Source of the DNA: Candidatus Thiobius zoothamnicola
Lineage (GTDB): Bacteria; Pseudomonadota; Gammaproteobacteria; Chromatiales; Chromatiaceae
Direction: 5' to 3'
DNA: 64,000 bases
Assembly (NCBI GenBank): GCA_030826945.1
Contig: JAPQLC010000015.1
Span: 1 to 64,000, forward strand
Numbering within the stretch: position 1 is the stretch's first letter; each line of letters opens with the position of its first letter. The position numbers and the translations under genes were made by a program. Below are positions 9,801 through 20,360 of the stretch, one piece after another. The notes below the pieces were generated by a model that saw only the letters and a program-made list of their open reading frames with translations, made no database searches and was not told where the DNA came from.

Positions 9801-9829
9801 AAAAACAGAGGGAGAGCTGTTCTCCCTCT
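9801..9829 (-). terminator. rho-independent terminator of metK
   Basis: Stem AGAGGGAGA / TCTCCCTCT with a five-base loop, followed on the minus strand by a T run. It lies about 40 bases after the metK stop codon. Confidence 0.8.
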
Positions 9830-9867
9830 ATTATTTAGGGACGGGTTAAACCCGCTCATTTTCAGAC

Positions 9868-11034
9868 TTAGATATCAGCCTTCAAAGCTTCCGCTTTATC
9901 CGTTTGCTCCCAGGTAAATCCTTCCTGTTCGCGGCCAAAATGGCCATAAGCGGCTGTTTTACGGTATTTGATTTTTTCTGCATTCAACAAATCGAGCATC
10001 TTCAAAATACCGTATGGACGCAAATCGAAATGCTCCCGCACCAACTGGGTAATACGTTCATCAGCCACTTTGCCGGTACCGAACGTATCCACCATGATGG
10101 AAGTCGGTTCGGCCACGCCAATGGCATAAGAGACTTGAATCTCACAACGCTCCGCCAATCCGGCGGCCACAATATTTTTAGCCACATAACGGCCTGCGTA
10201 AGCGGCTGAACGATCAACTTTGGAAGGATCCTTGCCAGAAAATGCGCCGCCGCCGTGTCGTGCCGCGCCGCCATAAGTATCGACAATAATCTTACGCCCA
10301 GTCAGCCCGGCGTCGCCCATAGGGCCGCCGATCACGAAATTGCCGGTTGGGTTGATGTGGTATTGCGTGTCGGCGGTCAGTAAACCGGTTGGTGCAAGGA
10401 TCGGTTTGATGATTTCTTCCATCACCGCTTCGCGCAGAGTTTCGTCGGCAAAATCCTCTGCATGCTGAGTGGATAGCACGACAGCATCAATAGAAACCGG
10501 TTTGCCGTCAACATAATGCAAGCTGACCTGAGATTTGGCATCTGGACGTAAAAGCGGCAAAACGCCATTTTTACGTACGGCTGACTGACGCTCAACCAAA
10601 CGGTGGGCATATTGGATAGCGGCAGGCATTAAGACATCGGTTTCATTGGTCGCGTAGCCAAACATGATGCCCTGGTCGCCAGCGCCTTGATCTTCAGGAC
10701 GCGAACGATCAACGCCTTGATGAATATCAGGCGACTGCACCCCGAGTGCCACAATGGCGGCGCAGGTTTCGCCGTCAAAACCTTTATCAGAATGATCATA
10801 GCCAATATCGCAAATGGTTTTGCGCATGATCTGTTCGTAATCTGGCTTGGCAGTGGTGTTGATTTCACCTGCCAGCATGCACAAACCGGTTTTGAACACG
10901 GTTTCACACGCGACACGCGCTTGCGGATCCTCCATCAAAATAGCATCCAGAACGGCATCAGACACTTGGTCTGACATTTTATCCGGGTGACCTTCGGATA
11001 CCGACTCGGAAGTGAAAATATATTCATTCGCCAT
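9868..11034 (-). CDS. metK: S-adenosylmethionine synthetase
   Basis: Makes S-adenosylmethionine from methionine and ATP in the cytoplasm. 388 residues from ATG 11034, the usual length. Motifs: [20 protein letters not shown] (ATP/Mg site), [10 protein letters not shown] and the glycine-rich [16 protein letters not shown] loop. The start at 11034 is chosen because it begins [12 protein letters not shown] and has AAGGAG about eight bases upstream. The open frame extends 20 codons further upstream without family similarity. A terminator follows. I see no recognisable SAM or SAH riboswitch in the upstream 140 bases. Confidence 0.97.
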   Translation of the reverse strand: MANEYIFTSESVSEGHPDKMSDQVSDAVLDAILMEDPQARVACETVFKTGLCMLAGEINTTAKPDYEQIMRKTICDIGYDHSDKGFDGETCAAIVALGVQSPDIHQGVDRSRPEDQGAGDQGIMFGYATNETDVLMPAAIQYAHRLVERQSAVRKNGVLPLLRPDAKSQVSLHYVDGKPVSIDAVVLSTQHAEDFADETLREAVMEEIIKPILAPTGLLTADTQYHINPTGNFVIGGPMGDAGLTGRKIIVDTYGGAARHGGGAFSGKDPSKVDRSAAYAGRYVAKNIVAAGLAERCEIQVSYAIGVAEPTSIMVDTFGTGKVADERITQLVREHFDLRPYGILKMLDLLNAEKIKYRKTAAYGHFGREQEGFTWEQTDKAEALKADI

Positions 11035-11174
11035 GGAAAATAACTCCTTGTGGAAAAAACAATGGGTAAGTGTAGTGCAGTCAGTATCTGCCATTTACCC
11101 GCTTGAGGTGAAAGTGAGGATTTGAAAGAATGCGACCGGTTTTCAGTTGGTATAACCTTATTAGGATATAACTT

Positions 11175-11735
11175 ATGGTTTCTCTACAACCCCCTGTTTG
11201 TGATTTTGGTCGGTCGATTGTTGATTTTTCCCTGCCCGGTGTGGATGGCCGTTCTTGGGCTAAGGATGCGTGTATGGGGGAGCGTGGTTTACTGGTCATG
11301 TTCATCTGCAATCACTGTCCTTATGTGCAGGCGATTATTGATCGCATTGTACGCGATACGGATGAGTTGAAGCCATTAGGCATCAACAGCGTCGCTATTA
11401 TGTCAAATGATGTATCCAGTTATCCAGACGACTCATTTGAAAACATGCAAACTTTGGCCCAAGCCAAGCAATTTGGTTTCCCGTATTTGCTGGACGAAAC
11501 CCAGGAGATCGCCAAGTCCTACGGTGCAGTCTGTACGCCCGATTTCTTCGGTTACAATGCCGCCGGCGAGTTGCAATATCGTGGCCGTTTGGATGCCAGT
11601 CGTAAAGAGACGGCATCAGGGGATGTGCGCCGCGATTTGTTTGAGGCCATGAAACAGGTTGCCGAAACACAGCAAGGCCCATCTGAGCAAATCGCCAGCA
11701 TGGGGTGTTCAATTAAATGGCGTAATGCTGCCTGA
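11175..11735 (+). CDS. thioredoxin-fold protein with CXXC (AhpC/TSA-like)
   Basis: 186 residues of the redoxin/AhpC-TSA fold. The active site is CNHCPYV (Cys45, Cys48) after FSLPGVDGRSW and LLVMFI, and YGAVCTPDFF carries the cis-Pro region with an extra Cys. The C-terminus has MGCSIKW, a motif typical of this cytoplasmic CXXCP subgroup. No signal peptide. It probably reduces or buffers peroxides or protein disulfides; the partner is unknown. AGGA lies about eight bases before the ATG. It is divergent from metK, with 140 bases between their starts. Confidence 0.85.
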   Translation: MVSLQPPVCDFGRSIVDFSLPGVDGRSWAKDACMGERGLLVMFICNHCPYVQAIIDRIVRDTDELKPLGINSVAIMSNDVSSYPDDSFENMQTLAQAKQFGFPYLLDETQEIAKSYGAVCTPDFFGYNAAGELQYRGRLDASRKETASGDVRRDLFEAMKQVAETQQGPSEQIASMGCSIKWRNAA

Positions 11736-11948
11736 AACAGGCTCTCGACGCACGGGCTGATCCGGGAAAATATCCACAGCGATTTTTCGTATCAAGACGT
11801 TTCCGTATTTTGACGAAAAACCCGCTGATGACGCTTAATTTATGGGTCTATTGGAATATTCAAACAGAATCGCCTTGCCCGTTTCAGCCCACTAGGTGAG
11901 AATAGCGCACCTTTACGCCTTACTGACTGGCGCAAACAGGAGTTTGCC

Positions 11949-12038
11949 ATGTCATTCAATTCTTTAATACCTGATGCTCGCGGCTTTGCCAATCAAAAGC
12001 TAGCGCATGCTCAATCAGCCAGAATTTTTTCGCTTTGA
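11949..12038 (+). CDS. possible 29-residue leader ORF upstream of tkt
   Basis: An ATG at 11949 with a good AGGAG site six bases upstream opens a 29-codon frame (MSFNSLIPDARGF...) that ends in TGA at 12036-12038. That stop lies right against the transketolase ribosome-binding site (AGGAGA), 12 bases before the tkt ATG. Its position suggests translational coupling or a leader peptide. It resembles nothing I know and may be chance. The rest of the 315-base gap from 11736 holds no other supported gene. Confidence 0.35.
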   Translation: MSFNSLIPDARGFANQKLAHAQSARIFSL

Positions 12039-12050
12039 CAGGAGAGACTG

Positions 12051-14054
12051 ATGTCCTCACGTAGAGAACTTGCAAATGCCATCCGTGCTTTGAGCATGGA
12101 TGCAGTGCAGAAAGCCAACTCGGGGCACCCTGGCGCCCCGATGGGCATGGCCGATATTGCTGAGGTCTTGTGGAACGACCATATGACGCATAACCCAGCC
12201 AATCCAGACTGGGCTGATCGTGACCGCTTTGTATTATCAAATGGTCATGGCTCCATGCTGATTTATGCGTTGCTGCATTTAACGGGCTATGACTTACCCA
12301 TGTCTGAGCTGGAAAACTTTCGTCAGTTGCACTCCAAAACACCAGGACATCCGGAATATGGCTATGCGCCCGGCGTGGAAACCACCACAGGCCCACTCGG
12401 CCAGGGTATTTCCAATGCCGTCGGCATGGCAATTGCTGAAAAAGTGCTGGCCGCCCAATTCAACCGTGAAGGTTATTCAATCGTTGACCACCATACCTGG
12501 GTCTTCATGGGCGATGGTTGCATGATGGAAGGCGTTTCGCATGAAACCTGCGCTTTGGCTGGCACTTTAGGCTTAGGTAAATTGGTGGCTTTCTGGGATG
12601 ACAACAAAATCTCTATTGATGGTGATACCGAAGGCTGGTTTACCGACGATACCCCGGCTCGCTTTGAAGCTTATGGCTGGCAAGTGATTCGTGATGTGGA
12701 TGGACATGATGCCGCCGCCATTGAAGCCGCTATCCAACAAGCTAAAGCGCAAACCGGCAAACCTTCTTTGATCTGTTGCAAGACCATCATCGGATGGGGC
12801 GCGCCGAACAAGCAGGGCGGACATGATGTACATGGTGCCGCATTGGGCGAAGACGAAGTGGCGGCGACCCGCGACAACCTGGGCTGGCAACATGCGCCTT
12901 TCGTCATTCCGGATGAAATCCGTGCAGGTTGGGATGCCAAACAAAAAGGCACCGCAGCGGAAGCTGATTGGAATACGAAATTTGATGCTTATGCAGCAGC
13001 TCACCCTGAACTGGCGACCGAGTTCAAACGTCGTATGGCGGGTGAATTACCGGCTGACTGGGAATCTCAGGCCACAGCGTTCGTCCAACAAGTTGCGGAT
13101 AAAGCCGAGAAAAAAGCGACCCGTCAACACTCCAAAGGCGCACTGGATGGCTATGCGCCCATGTTGCCAGAGTTCATTGGCGGCTCGGCTGATTTGACGC
13201 CTTCCAATAACACTTTCAACAAAACCTCCAAATACATCAACGCCGATCATGGCAAGCCGCAGGATTTTTCCGGCAACTACCTGTCTTACGGTGTACGTGA
13301 GTTTGGCATGTCAGCCATCATGAATGGCATGGCCTTGCATGGTGGTGTACGCCCTTATGGTGCCACCTTCCTGATGTTCTCAGAGTATGCGCGCAATGCG
13401 TTGCGCATGGCAGCCTTGATGAAGATCAATCCAATCTTCGTCTACACTCATGATTCAATCGGTTTGGGTGAAGATGGCCCAACGCACCAGCCCGTTGAGC
13501 AAATCCCCACGTTGCGCATGATACCCAACATGTCCAATTGGCGTCCGTGCGACGGTACGGAAACTGCCGTTGCCTGGAAAGCAGCGGTTGAACGCCAGGA
13601 TGGCCCGACCTGCTTGATTTTCACCCGTCAAGGTCTGGCACCGATGGAGCGCACCGCAAGCCAGATTGCTGATATCGCCAAAGGCGGTTACATCCTGAAA
13701 GACAGCGAAGGCACGCCAGATTGCATAGTGATCGCCACCGGCTCTGAGGTTGAAATCGCTATGGCGGGCGCGGCGGCATCCGGCAAAAATGTTCGTGTCG
13801 TCTCCATGCCAAGCACGGATGTGTTTGATGCACAAGATGCTGACTATAAAGAATCCGTGTTGCCAGCTGCTGTGACGGCGCGTGTCGCCGTTGAAGCCGC
13901 TGTGACCGATGGCTGGTACAAATATGTCGGTATGCAGGGCAAGGTGATCGGGATTGATCGTTTTGGTGAATCCGCGCCTGCTGGACAGTTGTTTAAAGCG
14001 TTCGGTTTCACGGCGGATAACGTAGCGGCTGCGATCAACCAAGTGACCGCATAA
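12051..14054 (+). CDS. tkt: transketolase
   Basis: Thiamine-diphosphate enzyme that transfers two-carbon units between sugar phosphates in the Calvin and pentose phosphate cycles. 667 residues, normal length. Motifs: SGHPGAPMG near the N-terminus, the ThDP motif beginning [15 protein letters not shown] at the junction, and the pyrimidine-domain segment [18 protein letters not shown]. Cytoplasmic. It is the first gene of a tkt-gap-pgk-pyk-fba run on the same strand; an AGGAGA site precedes the ATG. Confidence 0.97.
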   Translation: MSSRRELANAIRALSMDAVQKANSGHPGAPMGMADIAEVLWNDHMTHNPANPDWADRDRFVLSNGHGSMLIYALLHLTGYDLPMSELENFRQLHSKTPGHPEYGYAPGVETTTGPLGQGISNAVGMAIAEKVLAAQFNREGYSIVDHHTWVFMGDGCMMEGVSHETCALAGTLGLGKLVAFWDDNKISIDGDTEGWFTDDTPARFEAYGWQVIRDVDGHDAAAIEAAIQQAKAQTGKPSLICCKTIIGWGAPNKQGGHDVHGAALGEDEVAATRDNLGWQHAPFVIPDEIRAGWDAKQKGTAAEADWNTKFDAYAAAHPELATEFKRRMAGELPADWESQATAFVQQVADKAEKKATRQHSKGALDGYAPMLPEFIGGSADLTPSNNTFNKTSKYINADHGKPQDFSGNYLSYGVREFGMSAIMNGMALHGGVRPYGATFLMFSEYARNALRMAALMKINPIFVYTHDSIGLGEDGPTHQPVEQIPTLRMIPNMSNWRPCDGTETAVAWKAAVERQDGPTCLIFTRQGLAPMERTASQIADIAKGGYILKDSEGTPDCIVIATGSEVEIAMAGAAASGKNVRVVSMPSTDVFDAQDADYKESVLPAAVTARVAVEAAVTDGWYKYVGMQGKVIGIDRFGESAPAGQLFKAFGFTADNVAAAINQVTA

Positions 14055-14142
14055 ACCTGATGCGCAACAGCGGGGTTGGATAAACCATCAGGCCCCGTTG
14101 ATGTGTTTTGACATTATGATTAAAGACATTCAAAAAACCTGA

Positions 14143-15162
<1,020 letters not shown>

Positions 15163-15200
15163 TCTTCAAGATTAAGTCAGGCATCGCGCATTTTGCGTTT

Positions 15201-15237
15201 CCGCCGGAATCCATCTAATACAGATGGATTCCGGTGG
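15201..15237. repeat. 16-bp hairpin between gap and pgk
   Basis: Inverted repeat of arms CCGCCGGAATCCATCT and its complement (one G-T mismatch) around a five-base loop. There is no T run after it. It may be an mRNA stabiliser or processing site at the gap 3' end, or a small intergenic palindromic repeat. The surrounding 15163-15399 contains no gene. Confidence 0.6.
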
Positions 15238-15399
15238 TAGAACCAGATTCCAACACAAAAATCCAGAGAATGACATTGCCCATCGTTACGCTCAGCATCT
15301 CATTGCATTTCCTCGTTCTTTGAATATCACCAAGAGTTTTCAGTTCAAAGCCAACTTTGACCTGAATACTTTTAAAGCAGATTGCAAGGGAGTTCCCAC

Positions 15400-16587
15400 A
15401 TGGCTTTCATTAAATTGACCGATCTTGATCTTGCCGGTAAGCGCGTTTTAATCCGCGCCGATCTGAACGTGCCGGTAAAAGATGGCGAAGTCACTTCTGA
15501 CGCGCGTATTACCGCCTCCATGCCCACCATGGAGTATTGCGCCAAAGCAGGTGCCAAAGTGATGGTGATGTCGCACCGTGGCCGCCCCGAAGAAGGCGTG
15601 ATGGATGCTGAGAATTCCATGTCGCCAATTGCTGCGGATATGTCCAAGAAACTGGGCAAAGACGTACGCCTGATCAAAGATTATCTGGACAATAAGCCGG
15701 AAATCGCCGACGGCGAAATCGCGTTGTTCGAAAACGTGCGCTTCAATATTGGCGAAAAGAAAGATAACGAAGACTTGGCGAAAAAATATGCCGCTTTATG
15801 CGACATTTTTGTGATGGACGCATTTGGCACCGCGCACCGCGCGCAAGCGTCCACCCATGGTGCGGGTAAATTCGCGCCAGTCGCGTGTGCTGGCTTGCTG
15901 TTATCTGATGAGTTGGATAACTTGGCGAAAGCTTTAGCCGAACCTGCGCGTCCGATGGTTGCTATTGTCGGTGGCTCCAAAGTTTCGACTAAATTGACCG
16001 TGTTGGAAGCTTTGTCTGAGAAAGTGGATCAATTAGTCGTGGGTGGTGGTATTGCGAACACTTTCCTTGCGGCTACCGGCCATCCTGTTGGCAAATCCTT
16101 ATATGAAAAAGATTTGGTGGATACCGCCAAAGCGTTGATCGAAAAGATGAAAGCGCGTGGTGCCAACATTCCAATCGCCACAGATGTCGTTTGCGGCAAA
16201 GCCTTCAGCGAAACAGCCGAAGCCACTTTGAAAGCGGCGGGCGATGTTGCTGAGGATGACATGATTTTTGATATCGGCCCGGATTCCGCCAAAGCACTGG
16301 CTGATATCATCGCCAAAGCGGGTACCGTGGTTTGGAATGGCCCGGTCGGCGTATTTGAATTCGATCAATTTGGTGCAGGCACCAAAACGGTTTCCATGGC
16401 GATTGCAGAATCTGACGGCTTCTCGCTGGCGGGTGGTGGCGACACCATTGCGGCCATCCAGAAATACGATATCTACGATAAAGTCTCTTATATTTCGACG
16501 GCAGGTGGTGCCTTCCTTGAGTATTTGGAAGGCAAAACCTTACCCGCCGTCGCTATGCTGGAAGAGGCGGCCAAGCAACAGAAATGA
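15400..16587 (+). CDS. pgk: phosphoglycerate kinase
   Basis: Transfers phosphate between ATP and 3-phosphoglycerate. In CO2 fixation it makes 1,3-bisphosphoglycerate. 395 residues from ATG 15400, chosen because AAGGGAG lies just upstream and family similarity begins [19 protein letters not shown]. Motifs: [23 protein letters not shown] and the C-terminal GGGDTIAA. A longer frame begins six codons upstream. A hairpin follows the stop codon. Confidence 0.96.
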   Translation: MAFIKLTDLDLAGKRVLIRADLNVPVKDGEVTSDARITASMPTMEYCAKAGAKVMVMSHRGRPEEGVMDAENSMSPIAADMSKKLGKDVRLIKDYLDNKPEIADGEIALFENVRFNIGEKKDNEDLAKKYAALCDIFVMDAFGTAHRAQASTHGAGKFAPVACAGLLLSDELDNLAKALAEPARPMVAIVGGSKVSTKLTVLEALSEKVDQLVVGGGIANTFLAATGHPVGKSLYEKDLVDTAKALIEKMKARGANIPIATDVVCGKAFSETAEATLKAAGDVAEDDMIFDIGPDSAKALADIIAKAGTVVWNGPVGVFEFDQFGAGTKTVSMAIAESDGFSLAGGGDTIAAIQKYDIYDKVSYISTAGGAFLEYLEGKTLPAVAMLEEAAKQQK

Positions 16588-16591
16588 TCCA

Positions 16592-16617
16592 AAGAGAGCA
16601 GCATAAGCTGCTCTCTT
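16592..16617 (+). terminator. hairpin between pgk and pyk (attenuator or terminator)
   Basis: Near-perfect stem GAGAGCAGC / GCTGCTCTC with a four-base ATAA loop, beginning five bases after the pgk stop. Only a weak T tract follows, so it may act as a partial terminator or as a 3' end protecting the pgk message. It argues against translation of pyk starting at the ATG that overlaps the pgk stop. Confidence 0.55.
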
Positions 16618-16679
16618 CATATGCGTATCAATACGTCGAACAGCTTGGAGGCAGTCAGCGCGCAGACGTTGATTGGAAA

Positions 16680-18131
16680 ATGATGTTGAGAAGAACGAAG
16701 ATCGTAGCAACTTTGGGGCCAGCAACGGATGACCCAAAGATCCTCGACCAGGTTATCGCCGCAGGTGTGGATGTTGTGCGCCTGAACATGTCGCATGGCG
16801 ACTATGCGGATCATGAACGTCGCGCTGAATGGGTGCGTAATCGTGCGCGCGCCAGTGGTCGTCAGGTCGGTGTGCTGGTGGATTTGCAAGGGCCTAAAAT
16901 TCGGATTGGCGGTTTTGCTGACGGGCCGATTGAACTGGCTTCAGATGACCGGTTTATCTTGGACACCGGATTTGATGTCACGGCTGGCAATCAGGAACGC
17001 GTCGGCGTGACCTATGCGACACTGCATGAAGAAGTCTCCCGAGGCGATACATTATTGTTGAATGATGGATTGCTGGTGCTATGGGTCGAAGAAGTGGAAG
17101 GCACGGAAGTCCGCTGTAAAGTGAAAGTCGGCGGAACCCTGTCAGATAAAAAAGGTATTAACAAACTGGGTGGTGGATTATCCGCTCCGGCACTCACGGA
17201 AAAGGATAAACAGGACATTGCATTTGCCGCGCGCATTGAAGCGGATTATATGGCGGTTTCTTTTGTGCGTAATGCGGAAGATGTCAAATTGGCGCGCGAC
17301 TTATTGCGTGAAGCTGGCGGTAATGGCGGCATTGTCGCCAAAATTGAGCGTGCCGAAGCGTTGGACAGCATTGAAGACATCATTGAAGCCTCCGATGTCA
17401 TCATGGTGGCACGGGGCGATCTGGGTGTTGAAATCGGTGATGCTGAGTTACCCGCCGTACAAAAACGCCTCATTCGCACCACCCGTCAAATGAACCGCGT
17501 AGTGATTACGGCGACGCAAATGATGGAATCCATGATTCATAATCCGATTCCAACCCGCGCCGAAGTCTTTGATGTGGCGAATGCGGTGATTGACGGAACA
17601 GATGCGGTGATGCTATCAGCCGAATCCGCCGCTGGAAAACACCCGGTCAAGGCGGTTGAAGCCATGGATCGAGTCTGTCTGGAGGCGGAGAAACAACGCC
17701 AGACGCGACGTTCTGACCACCGTTTACACACCGTATTCGGACGTATTGATGAATCCATCGCCATGGCCTCTATGTATACCGCCAACCACCTGGGGGCCAC
17801 GGCAATCGCATCATTGACGGAATCCGGCTCCACCACCCAATGGATGTCGCGTATCTCATCCGGCATTCCGATCTATGCGTTAACCCCTTCAGTCGCCACC
17901 CGTCGGCGGGTCACGCTGTTCCGGGGGGTTTATCCGGTCAGTTTTGACATTGAATCCGGCGTTGACACGCAGCAAATTAATGCGGAAGTGATTGATGAAC
18001 TGCTGCGCCGTGGTGCTGTGCGTGATGGTGACCTGGTGATTATCACCAAAGGTGATCTGACCGGTGTGGCGGGTGGCACTAACGTGATGAAAATTATTCG
18101 TGTGGGCGAACATGTCGTTCCACGAGACTAA
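16680..18131 (+). CDS. pyk: pyruvate kinase
   Basis: Converts phosphoenolpyruvate and ADP to pyruvate and ATP. About 483 residues from ATG 16680. The start MMLRRTKIVATLGPA matches the family; an upstream frame overlapping the pgk stop would add 32 unrelated residues. Motifs: RLNMSHG, LQGPKIRIG, VAKIERAEALD, the DVIMVARGDLGVE segment and TATQMMESM. A C-terminal allosteric domain is present (STTQWMSRI, AVRDGDLVIITKGD). It lies inside the Calvin-type cluster, as in many autotrophic Gammaproteobacteria. Confidence 0.95.
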   Translation: MMLRRTKIVATLGPATDDPKILDQVIAAGVDVVRLNMSHGDYADHERRAEWVRNRARASGRQVGVLVDLQGPKIRIGGFADGPIELASDDRFILDTGFDVTAGNQERVGVTYATLHEEVSRGDTLLLNDGLLVLWVEEVEGTEVRCKVKVGGTLSDKKGINKLGGGLSAPALTEKDKQDIAFAARIEADYMAVSFVRNAEDVKLARDLLREAGGNGGIVAKIERAEALDSIEDIIEASDVIMVARGDLGVEIGDAELPAVQKRLIRTTRQMNRVVITATQMMESMIHNPIPTRAEVFDVANAVIDGTDAVMLSAESAAGKHPVKAVEAMDRVCLEAEKQRQTRRSDHRLHTVFGRIDESIAMASMYTANHLGATAIASLTESGSTTQWMSRISSGIPIYALTPSVATRRRVTLFRGVYPVSFDIESGVDTQQINAEVIDELLRRGAVRDGDLVIITKGDLTGVAGGTNVMKIIRVGEHVVPRD

Positions 18132-18194
18132 GTGAAGTATCGTGTGATTTCTCACGCGGACTAATCTGCAACTACTCAATAAGGAGCTGAAATT

Positions 18195-19259
18195 ATGGCA
18201 CTGATTTCTCTGCGCCAAATGCTGGACCATGCCGCTGAACACGGTTATGGTGTACCGGCCTTTAATGTTAACAACCTGGAACAAATGCGCGCCATCATGG
18301 AAGCGGCTGACCAAACGGATTCCCCCGTTATCGTCCAGGCATCAGCTGGTGCGCGTAGCTATGCTGGCGCGCCTTTTCTACGCCACTTGATTCTGGCGGC
18401 AATTGAGGAATTTCCACATATTCCTGTGTGTATGCACCAGGATCACGGCACCTCGCCCGCTGTTTGTCAACGCTCCATTCAATTGGGCTTTTCCTCGGTG
18501 ATGATGGATGGTTCATTGGGAGAAGACGGTAAAACCCCTGCCAGCTACGAATACAATGTGGATGTCACCAAACGTACCGTCGATATGGCGCATGCCTGCG
18601 GCGTTTCAGTGGAAGGTGAATTAGGTTGCCTGGGTTCATTGGAAACTGGCATGGCGGGTGAAGAAGATGGTATTGGTGCGGAAGGCAAACTGGATCACAG
18701 CCAGTTATTGACCGATCCTGAAGAAGCGGCTGACTTTGTCAAGAAAACCGGCGTGGATGCTTTGGCGATCGCCATTGGCACATCACACGGCGCTTACAAA
18801 TTCACTCGTCCGCCGACTGGCGATATTCTGGCGATTGAGCGCATCAAAGAAATTCATGCGCGTATCCCTAACACCCATCTGGTGATGCATGGCTCCTCAT
18901 CCGTGCCGCAGGACTGGTTAGCCGTGATCAACGAATACGGCGGTGATATGGGCGAAACCTACGGCGTGCCGGTTGAAGAAATTCAGGAAGGCATCAAGCA
19001 CGGGGTGCGCAAGGTCAATATTGACACGGATCTGCGGATGGCTTCTACCGGCGCTATTCGTAAACATCTGCATGATAACAAGTCGAACTTCGATCCACGA
19101 AAGTTCCTCAAGGCGTCAACGGATGCGATGCGCGATATTTGTAAAGCGCGTTATGAGGCTTTCGGCACGGCTGGCAATGCCTCCAAAATGACAGCGATCA
19201 GTCTGGACGATATGACGGCCTGTTACCAATCGGGTGATTTGGATCCTAAAGTCAACTGA
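18195..19259 (+). CDS. fba: class II fructose-bisphosphate aldolase (Calvin-cycle subtype)
   Basis: Zn-dependent aldolase joining or splitting fructose-1,6-bisphosphate; the Calvin subtype also handles sedoheptulose-1,7-bisphosphate. 354 residues. Metal-site motifs are [10 protein letters not shown] and [18 protein letters not shown] and VMHGSSSVP bind phosphate and metal, and NIDTDLRMA follows. Length and motifs fit the CbbA-like class IIA/B branch of autotrophs rather than E. coli FbaA. AAGGAG precedes the ATG by 8 bases. It is the last gene of the tkt-gap-pgk-pyk run. Confidence 0.95.
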   Translation: MALISLRQMLDHAAEHGYGVPAFNVNNLEQMRAIMEAADQTDSPVIVQASAGARSYAGAPFLRHLILAAIEEFPHIPVCMHQDHGTSPAVCQRSIQLGFSSVMMDGSLGEDGKTPASYEYNVDVTKRTVDMAHACGVSVEGELGCLGSLETGMAGEEDGIGAEGKLDHSQLLTDPEEAADFVKKTGVDALAIAIGTSHGAYKFTRPPTGDILAIERIKEIHARIPNTHLVMHGSSSVPQDWLAVINEYGGDMGETYGVPVEEIQEGIKHGVRKVNIDTDLRMASTGAIRKHLHDNKSNFDPRKFLKASTDAMRDICKARYEAFGTAGNASKMTAISLDDMTACYQSGDLDPKVN

Positions 19260-19282
19260 TTCGGATTGGGTGAGTCATTTTA

Positions 19283-19306
19283 TTCGGCGGCGGCTCAGCC
19301 GCCGGA
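19283..19306. terminator. hairpin between converging fba and EamA genes
   Basis: Stem TTCGGCGGC / GCCGCCGGA with a six-base loop, overlapping the last codons of the convergent EamA gene. There is no T run on either strand, so terminator function is only suggested by its position between converging genes. Confidence 0.4.
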
Positions 19307-20233
19307 TGGATGGCTACGCTTGAAAAGGTTGCTTTTGCGCCATCGGCCATCAACCACCAATAATCCCAATCCGATACAGGCCATGCCGAATACTTGGCTC
19401 CAATATAAAGATTCCCCTAACAATGCCACACCCAGGCATACGGCGGATACTGGAACCAGCAAAGTCACCAATAACACGTTTGTGGCTCCAACCGTTTCCA
19501 ATAAACTGAAATATAAGATGTAGGCCACTGCCGTTGACAACACGGCCAAGCCGCCGATTGATCCCCATACCCATGGATCCAACTGTGATAGGGTAGGGAG
19601 GCCTTCCCAATAAACCATCATCGGCAGCAACATCAAAAATGCCATGCTGATCTGTCCGGCGGAAGAAACCAACGGGCTGATACCCATCTTTTTCAAACGG
19701 CGACCATATATGCCGCCCACGGCATACGAAAAGGTGGCGGCCAGAATCGCCAATTGCGGCCAGATTGACGTATGTCCGGTTGCTGCGGCATGGGCGAACA
19801 TCAGCACAACGCCAATGAATCCAATGAGCACACCCACAAATTTACGGAGCGAAGCGCGCTCATCCGCGAGAAACCATCCAGCCACGATAACGCCAAACAA
19901 CGGTGTGGTGGCGTTTAGAATAGAGGCCAACCCTGATGTGATCTGAGTTTGCCCCCAAACAATTAGCGAGAATGGCATCGCATTATTGATCGCACCCAGA
20001 ATCACCAATACCCCCCAAGTATGCCAACCGCATGGGAGCCGGGTTCGGGTGAACAACACCACGCCCCACAAGGCGACAGCCGCCAATCCCAGGCGCATGG
20101 CAACCAAAGATAAAGGTGGTAATTGCGTCAATATAATTTCGACGAAGAAAAAGGATCCTCCCCATAAAAAAGACAACAAGATCAGCAGTGCCCAATCACG
20201 GAAATTCATTTGGTTGCGGATGAGTGTTGGCAT
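19295..20233 (-). CDS. EamA/DMT family transporter
   Basis: Inner-membrane drug/metabolite transporter with ten predicted transmembrane segments in two EamA repeats (first MNFRDWALLILLSFLWGGSFF; second around FSYAVGGIYGRRL). Substrate unknown; family members export amino acids or metabolites. The frame opens at 20290. ATG 20233 (MPTLIRNQ) or ATG 20209 (MNFRDW) fit the family better. It is convergent with fba and divergent from pepN. Confidence 0.85.
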   Translation of the reverse strand: MPTLIRNQMNFRDWALLILLSFLWGGSFFFVEIILTQLPPLSLVAMRLGLAAVALWGVVLFTRTRLPCGWHTWGVLVILGAINNAMPFSLIVWGQTQITSGLASILNATTPLFGVIVAGWFLADERASLRKFVGVLIGFIGVVLMFAHAAATGHTSIWPQLAILAATFSYAVGGIYGRRLKKMGISPLVSSAGQISMAFLMLLPMMVYWEGLPTLSQLDPWVWGSIGGLAVLSTAVAYILYFSLLETVGATNVLLVTLLVPVSAVCLGVALLGESLYWSQVFGMACIGLGLLVVDGRWRKSNLFKRSHPSGG

Positions 20234-20360
20234 GGCAAGAAGTCTCGGGTTGTGATAAAGCAAGCCATCCGTGGCGGAGAGGTTACGCATAATTTTTTCA
20301 TAGCTATTTCACGGACGCCCTGATATACCATCAGCCTTCCAACCGTCCCGCCAAACCGCC

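Noticed and set aside
11035-11174. SAM/SAH riboswitch before metK
   Set aside because: No conserved core of a known SAM or SAH riboswitch is recognisable between metK and the divergent gene.
12573-14042. Minus-strand frames opposite tkt (up to 195 residues)
   Set aside because: Shadows of a confident transketolase gene.
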